Part shown: positions 7,079 to 15,866 of the stretch, piece after piece
Layout: every line of letters begins with the position of its first letter
How positions within the stretch are numbered: position 1 is the stretch's first letter
Source of the DNA: Planctomycetia bacterium
Lineage (GTDB): Bacteria; Planctomycetota; Planctomycetia; Planctomycetales; Planctomycetaceae
Assembly: GCA_026400935.1 (NCBI GenBank)
Contig: JAPLNX010000113.1
Coordinates: 1 to 46,191 of the forward strand
DNA length: 46,191 nucleotides
Direction: 5' to 3'
The notes under the pieces: generated by a model
Databases searched by the model: none
What the model was told of the DNA's origin: nothing
Seen by the model: the letters and a program-made list of their open reading frames with translations, nothing else
Made by a program: the position numbers and the translations under genes

Positions 7079-8215
7079 CTACGGAATGCGTACAAACGTT
7101 GGATATCGCCTGTAATTTTTCAAGTAAGCCGCCAACAGGGAGAGCGACATATTCTCATCTTCGTCGAATCTGAACGGAATCTCGTTATGGATGTCGTCCG
7201 GTTTGTGATTCAAAGTGATGAGACCATCGATGTGGTTTCGCTCTTTCGCCGAAACATCGGGCAGGCATAACTCCTGAACTTCGCTCCAATGCGACGCACG
7301 AAATGGCCATTCCGCAAATATGCGGTCGCTGCTTATCCTCTGCACAAGTTCCTTGTCAGCTATAACGGAAGTCACCGTCAACATCTGATGTTCGCCGTCT
7401 CGATATCGAAATGCCCCCAACGGAATTACTTGAAGCCCGGCTCCCTCGACTCCTTTCAGTGCTGCGATCTTGACTGACTCAGCAAGGAACCCTGCAAACG
7501 CATCGGACTCCAAGTGCGAAGGTGAGATGTCTTCGGTCGGCAGATATTCGCCAAGTTGGGTCTTCAGATTCTCGATGCAGATTGCCTCGTAGTCGGAATC
7601 GGTTAGTGCAAAAGAACGCTCCGGTCCTGCACCACCCTCATTGAGACTTGAGGCGACAATGCTCGAAAGATAGGTGTCGAAGTCCTTGTGCGTTGGCGAT
7701 TCCGGGTCTCGCAGGTAGGAATCGAAATCCTTCTTAGTGAGAACGCTCGCTCGCCGTCGATAGGATTGCGAGTTGGCATTGAGCGTGATCTTCGCAACAT
7801 CGCCCGACGAAAGTTTGGAAACAAGCTGACGAAACTCTCCGAGTTGCTTGCCGCGTTTATTGGCTTCAGTGAAGTCCAACCAGACCACAAAACACTTGTC
7901 AGAGTGCTCTGCGGCCAACCGATCGAATCTGTCGACAAAGACTCCGCTCTTTTGTTTCAAACACTCGATGAACCCGAGGCGGTTGAATTCTTGACGCTTC
8001 CAAGTCGTCTTGTCGTTTTCGATCGAGATCATGTGCTCAATCGCGAAGCGGTCATTGATTTGCTTGAAGTCTTCGAGGAATCGTCCTCCCATCGCGGCGT
8101 ACAGGTACTTGGATGGACCATTCCAGACGCGAACGAAGTCGAGGATGTCGAGGAACAGTTGGCGCTCGACAAATTTGTTCGGGCGAAGTTGATAGGGTAC
8201 GTCTTGACCGCTCAC
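7079..8215 (-). CDS. Rossmann-like (O-methyltransferase-like) protein of the defence module
   Basis: 378 residues; third gene of the minus-strand operon, its ATG overlapping the stop of the ATPase gene by 4 bp. Conserved-looking blocks are YQLRPNKFVERQLFLDIL (8-25), YLYAAMGGRFLEDF (37-50), MISIENDKTTWKRQEFNR (62-79) and FVVWLDFTEANKRG (109-122) before KLSSGDVAKITLNAN (134-148). Their order suggests a Rossmann-type fold: a glycine-bearing first loop, an acidic end to strand 2 and a WLDFT fourth strand. Proteins of this look are often labelled putative O-methyltransferase, but the usual SAM loop is not clear. There is no PD-(D/E)xK, HNH or GIY-YIG motif I can recognise. Possible roles: effector, specificity or target-binding partner, or a second modification enzyme. 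I do not assign a function. Confidence 0.7.
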   Translation of the reverse strand: MSGQDVPYQLRPNKFVERQLFLDILDFVRVWNGPSKYLYAAMGGRFLEDFKQINDRFAIEHMISIENDKTTWKRQEFNRLGFIECLKQKSGVFVDRFDRLAAEHSDKCFVVWLDFTEANKRGKQLGEFRQLVSKLSSGDVAKITLNANSQSYRRRASVLTKKDFDSYLRDPESPTHKDFDTYLSSIVASSLNEGGAGPERSFALTDSDYEAICIENLKTQLGEYLPTEDISPSHLESDAFAGFLAESVKIAALKGVEGAGLQVIPLGAFRYRDGEHQMLTVTSVIADKELVQRISSDRIFAEWPFRASHWSEVQELCLPDVSAKERNHIDGLITLNHKPDDIHNEIPFRFDEDENMSLSLLAAYLKNYRRYPTFVRIP

Positions 8216-9669
8216 TGGAGTCCCCTCTTGGCGCGTTTCAGGGACTCATCAAAACATCGCCTGCCGACATCAGACCGATCATGCTCTCGGTCATCGAAGT
8301 AGTGTTCCGCAACCAACTCGATGTCCTTTTGATCGGCGGCAAAGCAAATTCGTCGCTGCTTCTGTTTTTCTTCCGGGGTGGGCAAATCGGGTGAGTAGTA
8401 GCTCAACTCTTTGTGCGTACGCCCCTTTGTCAACGTTCCGGCTTTCGCCAACTTCACGATCTCCGCAGGTCGTCGGCTTTGAAGTGTGCTGAATGCTTCC
8501 TGTGTCGCCTCTTCATTTTTCTTCCAGCGATTGGTGAACGATGTAAACTTTTTCAAACCCTCCCGCATGTAATTCAGGACGAGGTGATAAATCTCGGACG
8601 ACGTGTCGATCCCTCGCTTGGTCGTATTCAGTGGGAGATTCATCGAATTCGTACTGCGAAAGGAGACGACTCCCGCGATCGAAATGAATTGGTTGTGGTA
8701 TCCAGGCGTCACGCCCTTCGTTCCCCAACCGGTTTTAGATGTCTTGTCGTTGAACAAGACCACTCGGTTGTTGCAGATCACGGTCCAACCGGCATTCTCA
8801 CGGGAACTCGCGACGAGTTCCTCATCCTCCAGTTCGGCTTCGGTAGCCAATGGTCTGTAGAAGCCGACTACGAGATCGACCTGAATATCGCCGACCTTGC
8901 CGGTGAGGACGTATGGTTCGACCGCTGGTCCGCGTGTCGCTCCAAAAGTTTCCGGTGCCAGAAGTTTCAGACTCACGGGCTTGATCCGCGTTCCATTCAG
9001 CGTGACGGCGAATCCTCGTTCCAGAATCAATGCGTAGTGCCGCGAGATTTCCTTTTCGAGGTCTGCTAGGAACGGCGACTTGTCGTTGTCGAACTGGCGG
9101 CCGATTCCGTAATTCAGTTGAGTGACGGTGATCTTCGTTCCGTTGTCTGGCAAGCGTTTGCCGACGCGGACAAGTTCCAGTTGCCACGGATTCTTTGAGT
9201 TGTCTACTTGATCGGAATCCGATGGCTCGTCGTCGAGCCACTCGGGTGGAATCTCAACTTTGTATGGACCGGAATCGGGCTGCGAAACCACGACCGAATG
9301 CCGGCCCATTTTGAAAATGGCTCGCTTCATGCCAATGCCGTACATCCCGACTGTCTCGATATCCGAATCTCTGGTGAAATCTGTGCGGCCGAGCATGAAT
9401 GCGCTTTTCTCGGCGATGTCCTGAGGAATACCTCCGCAGTTATCCCAAATCTCGAAGCCATCTGGCGTCGCCTGAATCTTGGCCCAATACCCTTTGTACG
9501 GACTGCCGTTCTTCGAAGGCGTCTTAAGACGTTTCAACTCACGGACAACGCCATCAACGCAATTGTCGAGCAAGTCGAGGATCGCATCGGCCAAGTCGAT
9601 ATCCCTCGTCAGCATTCGGACGAAGAACGCCTTTGTTGGACCGGCCTTGATCGGTTTATTCGTGGACAT
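8212..9669 (-). CDS. GHKL-type (HATPase) ATP-binding protein of the defence module
   Basis: 485 residues with a clear Bergerat fold: N box DLLDNCVDG (32-40), G1 box EIWDNCGGI (73-81) and G2 box VGMYGIGMKRAIFK (107-120). The rest resembles the transducer-type extension of Hsp90/MutL/MORC ATPases: strand-rich up to about 330, with NLPLNTTKRGID (about 350-361), then a charged helical tail. GHKL ATPases of the MORC/MutL kind are known neighbours of cytosine methyltransferases in predicted restriction-modification systems. Here the gene starts 3 bp after the methyltransferase stop and overlaps the next gene by 4 bp, so all three are cotranscribed and probably act together. It may act as an ATP-driven clamp or gate on DNA. 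No nuclease motif is fused to it. Confidence 0.88.
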   Translation of the reverse strand: MSTNKPIKAGPTKAFFVRMLTRDIDLADAILDLLDNCVDGVVRELKRLKTPSKNGSPYKGYWAKIQATPDGFEIWDNCGGIPQDIAEKSAFMLGRTDFTRDSDIETVGMYGIGMKRAIFKMGRHSVVVSQPDSGPYKVEIPPEWLDDEPSDSDQVDNSKNPWQLELVRVGKRLPDNGTKITVTQLNYGIGRQFDNDKSPFLADLEKEISRHYALILERGFAVTLNGTRIKPVSLKLLAPETFGATRGPAVEPYVLTGKVGDIQVDLVVGFYRPLATEAELEDEELVASSRENAGWTVICNNRVVLFNDKTSKTGWGTKGVTPGYHNQFISIAGVVSFRSTNSMNLPLNTTKRGIDTSSEIYHLVLNYMREGLKKFTSFTNRWKKNEEATQEAFSTLQSRRPAEIVKLAKAGTLTKGRTHKELSYYSPDLPTPEEKQKQRRICFAADQKDIELVAEHYFDDREHDRSDVGRRCFDESLKRAKRGLQ

Positions 9670-9672
9670 AGA

Positions 9673-10809
9673 TCAGACTCTTAGTGATTCGGTGATTTGT
9701 TGTGCGACAGCCTTGGCAAGCAGTGGTGGCACGGAGTTGCCGATTTGCCGGAAGTCATGCCAGCGTGTACCGTGAAAGTGGAACCAATCTGGAAACGAAT
9801 GCAGCCGAGCCCCTTCACGCGCAGAGATGCACCTGGGCATCTTGGGATGAATCGGACGGGGGGCCGTATGGCTGCCGTGATCGGCTCCGGTTCCCGCTCG
9901 AATGGTCGGTGCCACGTCATCCCACGAAAGTCGAATGTATCGGCTCACCGGTTCGGAAGCGCCCGGCTCGGTCTTGGAGAACCGGCGAACGGTTTCTGTC
10001 GAATGCGTCGTGCGAAGGCAGCCCGTGAGGCTGACACCGTTGGTCGATCGTTTCTTGAGTCGGTCGTGTGGGTCAGTGGCGGAACCACGCATCAGGCAGG
10101 CATAGGGGTTCGATGTCTTCCGCAGCGTTCCTTCGAAAACGTCGCACTCAAACAGGTGTTCGTAATCTTCAAGGACGGGTAGATCAGCGATTGCATCTTT
10201 CACGACCGGATGGAACTCATTGCCAATTGAATCACGACAGCCCCTCGGCTCAGGGTATTCGAGCGGTGCCACATCTTTGCGCGAGCCGAGGATAAACGTT
10301 CGCCAGCGGCGTTGAGGGACGCCGTAGTCCGAAGCGTTGAGAGCGCGGATCGGTTCGACCACTCTGTAACCGGCCAACTTGATTCGTCGCAGAAAGGAAT
10401 CGAGGATCGGTCGGGAATTGGGGGACAATAATCCCTTCACATTTTCCATCACGAAATACTTCGGACGAAGCTGTCTCACGAGGCGAGCGAAGTCGTAAAC
10501 CAACAGATTTCGTTCGTCATTTATGTCCTGCCGGCCACCGAACGAAAACCCTTGGCATGGTGGGCCGCCAAAAACGACGTCGATTTCGGTTCGATTCAAA
10601 TTCGCTAGTTTTCGAAGTGAATCGCCTGTCTCGCGTGAAAGATCGACGGGGAAGGCCAAAGTCCCTGGAAAATTCTTTTGATGTGTAGCGACGTTAAATC
10701 CTTCAAGGTCGAAGGCCGCGACCACATCAAAGCCTGCTTGCTCGAAGCCGAGCGTCATTCCGCCCGCCCCGCAAAACAGTTCAATGGATGTCGGTCGAAA
10801 CTGTTTCAT
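9673..10809 (-). CDS. DNA (cytosine-5) methyltransferase
   Basis: 378 residues with ordered C5-methyltransferase motifs: I IELFCGAGGMTLGF (9-22), IV GGPPCQGFSFGG (81-92, nucleophile Cys85), VI MENVKG (121-126), VIII DYGVPQRRWRTFILG (161-175), a short target-recognition region (about 180-310), IX ISAREGARLHSFPD and X RQIGNSVPP near the C-terminus. It appears intact. It is the promoter-proximal gene of the operon; the ATPase and Rossmann protein follow. Its start lies about 70 bp from the last recognisable codon of the hsdM remnant, so the module's edge is here. The recognition sequence cannot be read from the protein. In such modules the methylase protects self DNA or marks it. Confidence 0.95.
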   Translation of the reverse strand: MKQFRPTSIELFCGAGGMTLGFEQAGFDVVAAFDLEGFNVATHQKNFPGTLAFPVDLSRETGDSLRKLANLNRTEIDVVFGGPPCQGFSFGGRQDINDERNLLVYDFARLVRQLRPKYFVMENVKGLLSPNSRPILDSFLRRIKLAGYRVVEPIRALNASDYGVPQRRWRTFILGSRKDVAPLEYPEPRGCRDSIGNEFHPVVKDAIADLPVLEDYEHLFECDVFEGTLRKTSNPYACLMRGSATDPHDRLKKRSTNGVSLTGCLRTTHSTETVRRFSKTEPGASEPVSRYIRLSWDDVAPTIRAGTGADHGSHTAPRPIHPKMPRCISAREGARLHSFPDWFHFHGTRWHDFRQIGNSVPPLLAKAVAQQITESLRV

Positions 10810-10878
10810 GTCTGCTCACACGCGTTTCGTAGTTTTTGACGCCAACTCGAACAAGATCGGCCGGTTTGCCGCTCCGAC

Positions 10879-11410
10879 TTAACCACCGAAGCCGTTCGGC
10901 GACAAGTGGTGGATGAATCGTTGCATCCAGCATCCAGGCAAAGTTGGCGTTCCCGTTGGGCGGCAGATCATACGTCACCGCACGTCCTCGTCGCTGCGGT
11001 GCCAGTCCGAATCGTTGAACGGCGGATTGGCCAGCACGTAATCGGCCTTGAGGTCTTTGTGCAGGTCGCGGCGGAACGTATCGGCGTACACGGGGCCGAG
11101 GTCCCCTTCAATGCCACGAATGGCCAGGTTCATCATCGCCAGCCGCCACGTCGTCGAGTTGGACTCCTGCCCGTGGACCGCGATGTCGCCGATCCGCCCG
11201 CCATGTTCTTCGACGAACTTTTCGCTCTGCTAGAACATGCCGGCCAAACCGCAGCACGGATCGTAGACGCGCCCCTTGTACGGCGCGAGCATCTCGACCA
11301 GCACGCGGACCACGCAACGCGGCGTGTAGAACTGCCCGCCGTTCTTCCCTTCGGCACTGGCGAACTGCGTTAGGAAAATCTTCCGACAGGCGACCCAGGA
11401 AATCAGAAAA
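10879..11410 (-). pseudogene. hsdM: Type I DNA methyltransferase HsdM remnant
   Basis: Pieces of HsdM can be followed on minus across several frames: LGRLSEDF (about 11375-11398), a frameshift, then [45 protein letters not shown], a TAG stop at about 11231, [40 protein letters not shown] and the catalytic motif NPPFND. Then a frameshift at about 10980, TYDLPPNGNANFAWM, another frameshift, and QRFIHHLSPNGFGG ending in TAA at 10879-10881. The expected SGG after DPCCG reads LAG. At least three frameshifts and one stop make it clearly inactive. The rest of hsdM, hsdS and most of hsdR are absent; the methyltransferase/ATPase module takes their place. Confidence 0.88.
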
Positions 11411-11693
11411 ATCTTCGAGCGGTTCTCGGCAGAGCCCAGTTTGATCGTGCCGTTCTTCGGCTCCTTTGGACGTCGCTGTTTTCGCCTTTGACAGGTCTGA
11501 TGAGTCTTCCGCGTGGCTAGGTTCAAAGGGTGACAATTCAGTCGATCATGCAGACTCCAATAGAAATCAATGATGTGGCCACTCACCGATTGAGTAACAC
11601 CGCATACGCGAAGCTCCCCGCGAGCTATTGGGCAACGTCGAATAGAAACCGAGTCGCATCGTGCGGTGGGAGACTGGCTGCCGCGTTTCAGCG
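11411..11693. other. Non-coding stretch between hsdM remnant and VOC gene
   Basis: About 280 bp with no gene I can support. Sequence upstream of the recognisable hsdM part is probably decayed hsdM or flanking DNA. A small hairpin (AGCTC CCCGC GAGCT, near 11610-11625) is the only structure seen; it may help terminate the minus-strand VOC gene, which ends at 11694. Confidence 0.4.
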
Positions 11694-12257
11694 TTACTTC
11701 TTCGCCTTCGGGCCGACGAGTTCGATGAAATTGCCGTCGGGATCTTTGTAGAGACCGAGGAAGCGGTCGCCAGGGATTTCGACGAGGCCCTTGCCGAGCG
11801 GCATGGTGCCGTAGGCGATCATGCGCATGTTGGCGACGGTGATGTCTTTGACGAAGAACGTCGTGTAGCGCATCCCGTAAGTGGAATGGATGAATGACTG
11901 ATCGGCTTTCTTGCCGGGGGCTTTCTTGAAGTCCATCAGTTTGACCTTGGTCGCTTTGTCCCCTTCGCCAGCGACGAGCACGTGGACGTGCAATGGTTGG
12001 TTGTCGGTGAGACCAGAGTCTTTACCGAAGTCAGCGGTGACATCGAAGCCCGCGAGTTCTGTAAGGCCGACCGCTTGCGTGTAGAAATCGACTGAGCGTT
12101 CAGCGTCGCTGCAAATGATTCCGAAATCGACAATCGTCGACGTGAAATCGCCCGGCTTCGCGGGAGCAGGTTTGTCTTTGGCTCCCGCCGCGACAAATCC
12201 CAACAAGGAGGCAAGACAAACCAGTCCGAAAGTTGATCGTCGTGAAATCATTCGCAT
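11694..12257 (-). CDS. Secreted VOC (glyoxalase/bleomycin-resistance fold) protein
   Basis: 187 residues. A signal peptide (basic start, then [19 protein letters not shown]) precedes a VOC domain: [28 protein letters not shown], and the C-terminal half with [29 protein letters not shown] is the hallmark final strand of this fold, whose Glu is often a metal ligand. I chose ATG 12255-12257 because AAAGGAAAG precedes it by about 6 nt; a second ATG two codons later is possible. Most VOC proteins are cytoplasmic dioxygenases or lyases; an exported version is less usual but common in planctomycetes. Substrate unknown. It stands alone, divergent from the gene at 12510. Confidence 0.8.
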   Translation of the reverse strand: MRMISRRSTFGLVCLASLLGFVAAGAKDKPAPAKPGDFTSTIVDFGIICSDAERSVDFYTQAVGLTELAGFDVTADFGKDSGLTDNQPLHVHVLVAGEGDKATKVKLMDFKKAPGKKADQSFIHSTYGMRYTTFFVKDITVANMRMIAYGTMPLGKGLVEIPGDRFLGLYKDPDGNFIELVGPKAKK

Positions 12258-12509
12258 GAGCTTTCCTTTGCGAGGCGAGAAGTATCGTGAAGAAATGCCA
12301 ACGGCACGGTTCGCGGAGGAGTATATCGCAACAGCCAGCGACTGCATCTCGCACGATCTTTTTGCCTGTGGTATGCAACCAGGAATCATCCCAGCTAGCA
12401 TGAGGTCGATTGTTGGTGTCATGACTCAAAGTCTGTTGAAACCACCCTTCAAAACCATCTCCATTTGAACTCATCGTTTCATTCATCGTATTGCACGTCG
12501 AGGATCACT

Positions 12510-15500
12510 GTGTCGGAACCCAGCCAAGTATCGCCGCCCGAAGATTCGCAGACTGAAGAGATCAAGAACGACTCAGCCACCGCACTGGTTTCGACGGATT
12601 CGTCAGCGGGTGCAGTTGTGGGCGGGGGCATTGCGGCCGAGAGTGGAACAAGTGTTGAACCGGCAACCAGCGCGAACGAAGCGACGAACGCGAATGTCGG
12701 CGAAGCAACCGATGAAGGGCTGCCGGAATGGGAACCGTTGTCGCCGGAGATTGTCGAAGACGAAGCGATTCGCGGCGACTTCATGTTGCGGTGCGCGGTC
12801 ATTTTGTTGGCATTGATGATCGGTTGCCGACAGATAGTCGAGTCCGCCACGTTGCTACACGTGAAGACTGGAAAGTATCTGGCCTCTCATGGTTTTTGGC
12901 CTCCAGCGAACGATGTCTTCTCATCGACGGCGACCGAACATCGCTGGGTTAATCTTTCATGGCTTTGGGACTTGGTCTCAAGTAGTGCATTTGCAATTGG
13001 TGAAGGAATCGGTCTTTCATTGCTGACGGCTGTTGTCGTGGTAATGACTTGGTGGATGCTGGCAAAGACCAGCCGTGAAAATGTCTCGTCATGGTGGGGG
13101 TCGGTGCTGGGGGCGGGCACATTGCTGGCGTGTCACTCGCATTTTTCAGGACAGCCGGAAACGGTGACACTGTTGGGCATGACCGCGCTTCTGTGGCGAC
13201 TGCAATCGTGGCGGCAATCGTCAACAGAGATCGGCTCAGACATTTCCGCAGCGGGAATCGCTCGCCCTGTTTCGTTGTGGCCGCTGGTTCCATTGTTTGC
13301 ATTGTGGAGCAATCTCGACAGTCGGATGTTTTTGGGACTGTTAGCACTGTTGGTGTGGGGTATCGGTGAAACGTTGGGCAGCGGCATTGGTCGTGGATGT
13401 CTTTCAGGCTTGCCGCGGAAGCGGTTTTGGACGGTGTTTGTTGCGTGTCTGGTAGCCAGTCTGCTGAACCCGTTTGGTTGGCATTCGCTGTTGTCACCGA
13501 TCGTTCTTTATGGCACGGAATATCCCGCCTTGCGGAGTTACGTGGGGCTGTCGCCGACAACGGATGAACTGCGAGCCTTTTCGATGTGGACTCCGGCAGT
13601 GTGGTCCTTGTGGACGCTGCCATTATTGAGCGGCCTCATCGTGCTCGTTGCGGCGGTGGTGAGCATGATCTTGAATGCTCGCAAAGTGAGTTTGGGTGAC
13701 GTGCTGCTGTTTGTCGGTATGGGGTTTTTGGCTTGCGTTGCCATCAACGAGTTGGCGGTGGTCAGTATCGTTGCCTGCGTGATTGCCACGCTGAACGGCC
13801 AGCAGTGGTATCAGTTGAATTGCCGCCAAACGTATTCGATTGAGACTCGCGAGTTGTTACTGACTCGCGGCGGTCGAGCGATCACGGTCTGTGCCTTCTT
13901 TTTGTTGGCGGTCATGGCTGTGAATCAGTCGTTGTTTGGAGTTGACGGCAAGCGCATCGGATTGGGTCTTTCGACACCTCTGCGATCCATGATTGATGAC
14001 TATCGCGCAGCGGTGGTCGATGGTCTTGACGACCGTCCGTTTAATCTGACCCCGAAGCAAGGAGACATTTTGATTTGGCTCGATCAGAAGCCGTTCGTCG
14101 ATAGTCGCCTGGCACTGTTTGCGGGAGTGGGTGACGACGACTTGCTGGCGCTGCATGATCGAACTCGCCGTTCGATGGCACCGCCGACAGTTGCGACCAA
14201 GGAGGATGATTCCGCATCGGCAGCCACCCAGAAGTCGGGAGCAAAGGATAAAGGGAGTGAATCTCAAACCACGAATCCGACGGCGAGCGATTCAGCTAAC
14301 GGAGAAATGTGGAAGCAGACGTTCGACCGCTTTCATCTGACGCACGCGATGCCGCGCATGGTCGGCGTGCGACCGGTGACCTATTTCCGATTGTTGACCT
14401 CGCCCGATTGGCAATTAACTCACTTGGGGGCGACTTGTGCGGTGTTCTATCGTCAGCAGACATCGTCAGAAGAAAACAAGAAATATCTGACCGACCATCG
14501 CATCAACTTTGTGAAGACTGTGTTTGAGACCGATTCACCGAACGCCTCGCCACGCACCGATTGGCCGCGTCCTCGAACCGCGTTTCAACGCTATGTCTCG
14601 CCACCCGAAAAACGAATTCCCAATTTGGTGCAAGAGGCGGAAAACCTCTTGTTGCATTTGAACGCGGTGGCTTCCGGTCAATTGAACGTCGAACAACCCG
14701 TTGCGGTCGCGATGGCTTTGCTGGCGATCCGGAAGGCAAACGAAGGGCTTGGTGAAGTTCCCGATCAAGCGTTGGCGTTTCAGATCTTGGGGGAGACTTA
14801 TTCGTTCTTGTCGCGATTGGAGTCGAACATCTTGCGCGAGCAAGGGGCGAACTTGCCGAATGAACTGCGGTTCAATCAGGCATTGGCCGCTTATCACCAA
14901 GCGATCTTGTTGGAACCGAATCACCCTGGCCTGCGATTCGGATTCATGCTGCTGTTGCAGCAGTTCAATCGAATCGACTTGGCGTTGCGTGAGGCGACCG
15001 AGTTTGAACGGCTGTCTGTCAGCTTGGGGGACGATGATCCTGCGTCTGATGAATTGCTCAATCGCGTCATTCCGCTGAAGGAACAATGGACAAGTCGACA
15101 AGAAGTCCTGAGTGAGCAAATTGAAAAGGCGCTTGAAGGAGGAGCTAGTCCGATTGAATTGGCTCAGCAGGTCTATCAAGGAGGCTTTGTGCTGGAGGCT
15201 CTCAAACTGCTCGACAGCGATCTGGTGGGAGTGCGTGAGTCACCACCAGCGAATGCCCTTCGAGGATTGTTGTTGTTTGAGTCGGGGCAGCTTGAAACGG
15301 CGTATTCGCAGTTTGAATTTGAATCGGCCAACAACTTTGCAGCGTGGCGATCACCTGCATCTTTTTGCCGTTTGGCTCACGGTGAATACGACCAAGCAAT
15401 TACCTTGTGGAAGCAACAAATCGAATTCGGACAACAATCGGTGGCCAACAATTTGGTGTTGTCCTTGCCGCTGATTCAATCTCCGCTACACGTCGCGGGA

Positions 15501-15794
15501 TACGCAAATGTCTGGCCCGTGCAGCATGCCGCGTCTGTCGGTGATGCGCTTTACCGTTGGCGTGAGGAGCAAACTCAATTGCTCTGGAATACCGCGATGA
15601 TGCAACTTGAAAGCGGAAAGTCACGTATCGCCGCAAAAACACTGAATGGCCTACTCGAAATCAATCCTGACACGCACCTACGCCCGCTCTTGAGGTTCTA
15701 CTTGTTCGTGTTGACTCAGACTGAGATCGATCCAGAACCTCCTTCAGAGTGGATTCCGATCGAAGCCGACATGTTTGCACCGGAGAGTGAGTAG
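12510..15794 (+). CDS. Large polytopic membrane protein with C-terminal TPR region
   Basis: 1094 residues. An acidic, Ser/Ala-rich N-terminal region of about 85 residues precedes many transmembrane segments (about 90-490; for example CAVILLALMIGC, IGLSLLTAVVVVMTWWMLA, FWTVFVACLVASLLNPFGWH, LPLLSGLIVLVAAVVSMIL). PLFALWSNLDSRMFLGLLAL and LNPFGWHS resemble the WANLHGGF...NPYG pattern of large planctomycete GT-C-like membrane proteins. The C-terminal half (about 720-1090) is helical with TPR-like repeats. I chose GTG 12510 because GAGG lies about 7 nt upstream; the frame is open from TTG 12465. A role in glycan or lipid-linked sugar handling is only a guess; nothing catalytic is recognised. Confidence 0.8.
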   Translation: MSEPSQVSPPEDSQTEEIKNDSATALVSTDSSAGAVVGGGIAAESGTSVEPATSANEATNANVGEATDEGLPEWEPLSPEIVEDEAIRGDFMLRCAVILLALMIGCRQIVESATLLHVKTGKYLASHGFWPPANDVFSSTATEHRWVNLSWLWDLVSSSAFAIGEGIGLSLLTAVVVVMTWWMLAKTSRENVSSWWGSVLGAGTLLACHSHFSGQPETVTLLGMTALLWRLQSWRQSSTEIGSDISAAGIARPVSLWPLVPLFALWSNLDSRMFLGLLALLVWGIGETLGSGIGRGCLSGLPRKRFWTVFVACLVASLLNPFGWHSLLSPIVLYGTEYPALRSYVGLSPTTDELRAFSMWTPAVWSLWTLPLLSGLIVLVAAVVSMILNARKVSLGDVLLFVGMGFLACVAINELAVVSIVACVIATLNGQQWYQLNCRQTYSIETRELLLTRGGRAITVCAFFLLAVMAVNQSLFGVDGKRIGLGLSTPLRSMIDDYRAAVVDGLDDRPFNLTPKQGDILIWLDQKPFVDSRLALFAGVGDDDLLALHDRTRRSMAPPTVATKEDDSASAATQKSGAKDKGSESQTTNPTASDSANGEMWKQTFDRFHLTHAMPRMVGVRPVTYFRLLTSPDWQLTHLGATCAVFYRQQTSSEENKKYLTDHRINFVKTVFETDSPNASPRTDWPRPRTAFQRYVSPPEKRIPNLVQEAENLLLHLNAVASGQLNVEQPVAVAMALLAIRKANEGLGEVPDQALAFQILGETYSFLSRLESNILREQGANLPNELRFNQALAAYHQAILLEPNHPGLRFGFMLLLQQFNRIDLALREATEFERLSVSLGDDDPASDELLNRVIPLKEQWTSRQEVLSEQIEKALEGGASPIELAQQVYQGGFVLEALKLLDSDLVGVRESPPANALRGLLLFESGQLETAYSQFEFESANNFAAWRSPASFCRLAHGEYDQAITLWKQQIEFGQQSVANNLVLSLPLIQSPLHVAGYANVWPVQHAASVGDALYRWREEQTQLLWNTAMMQLESGKSRIAAKTLNGLLEINPDTHLRPLLRFYLFVLTQTEIDPEPPSEWIPIEADMFAPESE

Positions 15795-15866
15795 TCACGA
15801 TATCGTCCGGTTCCAACCTCACCGTAGCCGATCTCGCTACGGCAGTTCATGCACAGTGAGAGATTT

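Noticed and set aside
7079-8215. Calling the third module gene TcmP (three-Cys-motif partner)
   Set aside because: The typical TcmP N-terminal pattern (YIDGFAGPG-type loop) is not present; YAAMGGRFLEDF and SIENDKTTWKRQEFN suggest another family.
10781-10978. A 65-codon ORF upstream of the methyltransferase
   Set aside because: Its first residues (TYDLPPNGNANFAWM) are HsdM sequence in a shifted frame; it is part of the hsdM remnant and not a separate gene.
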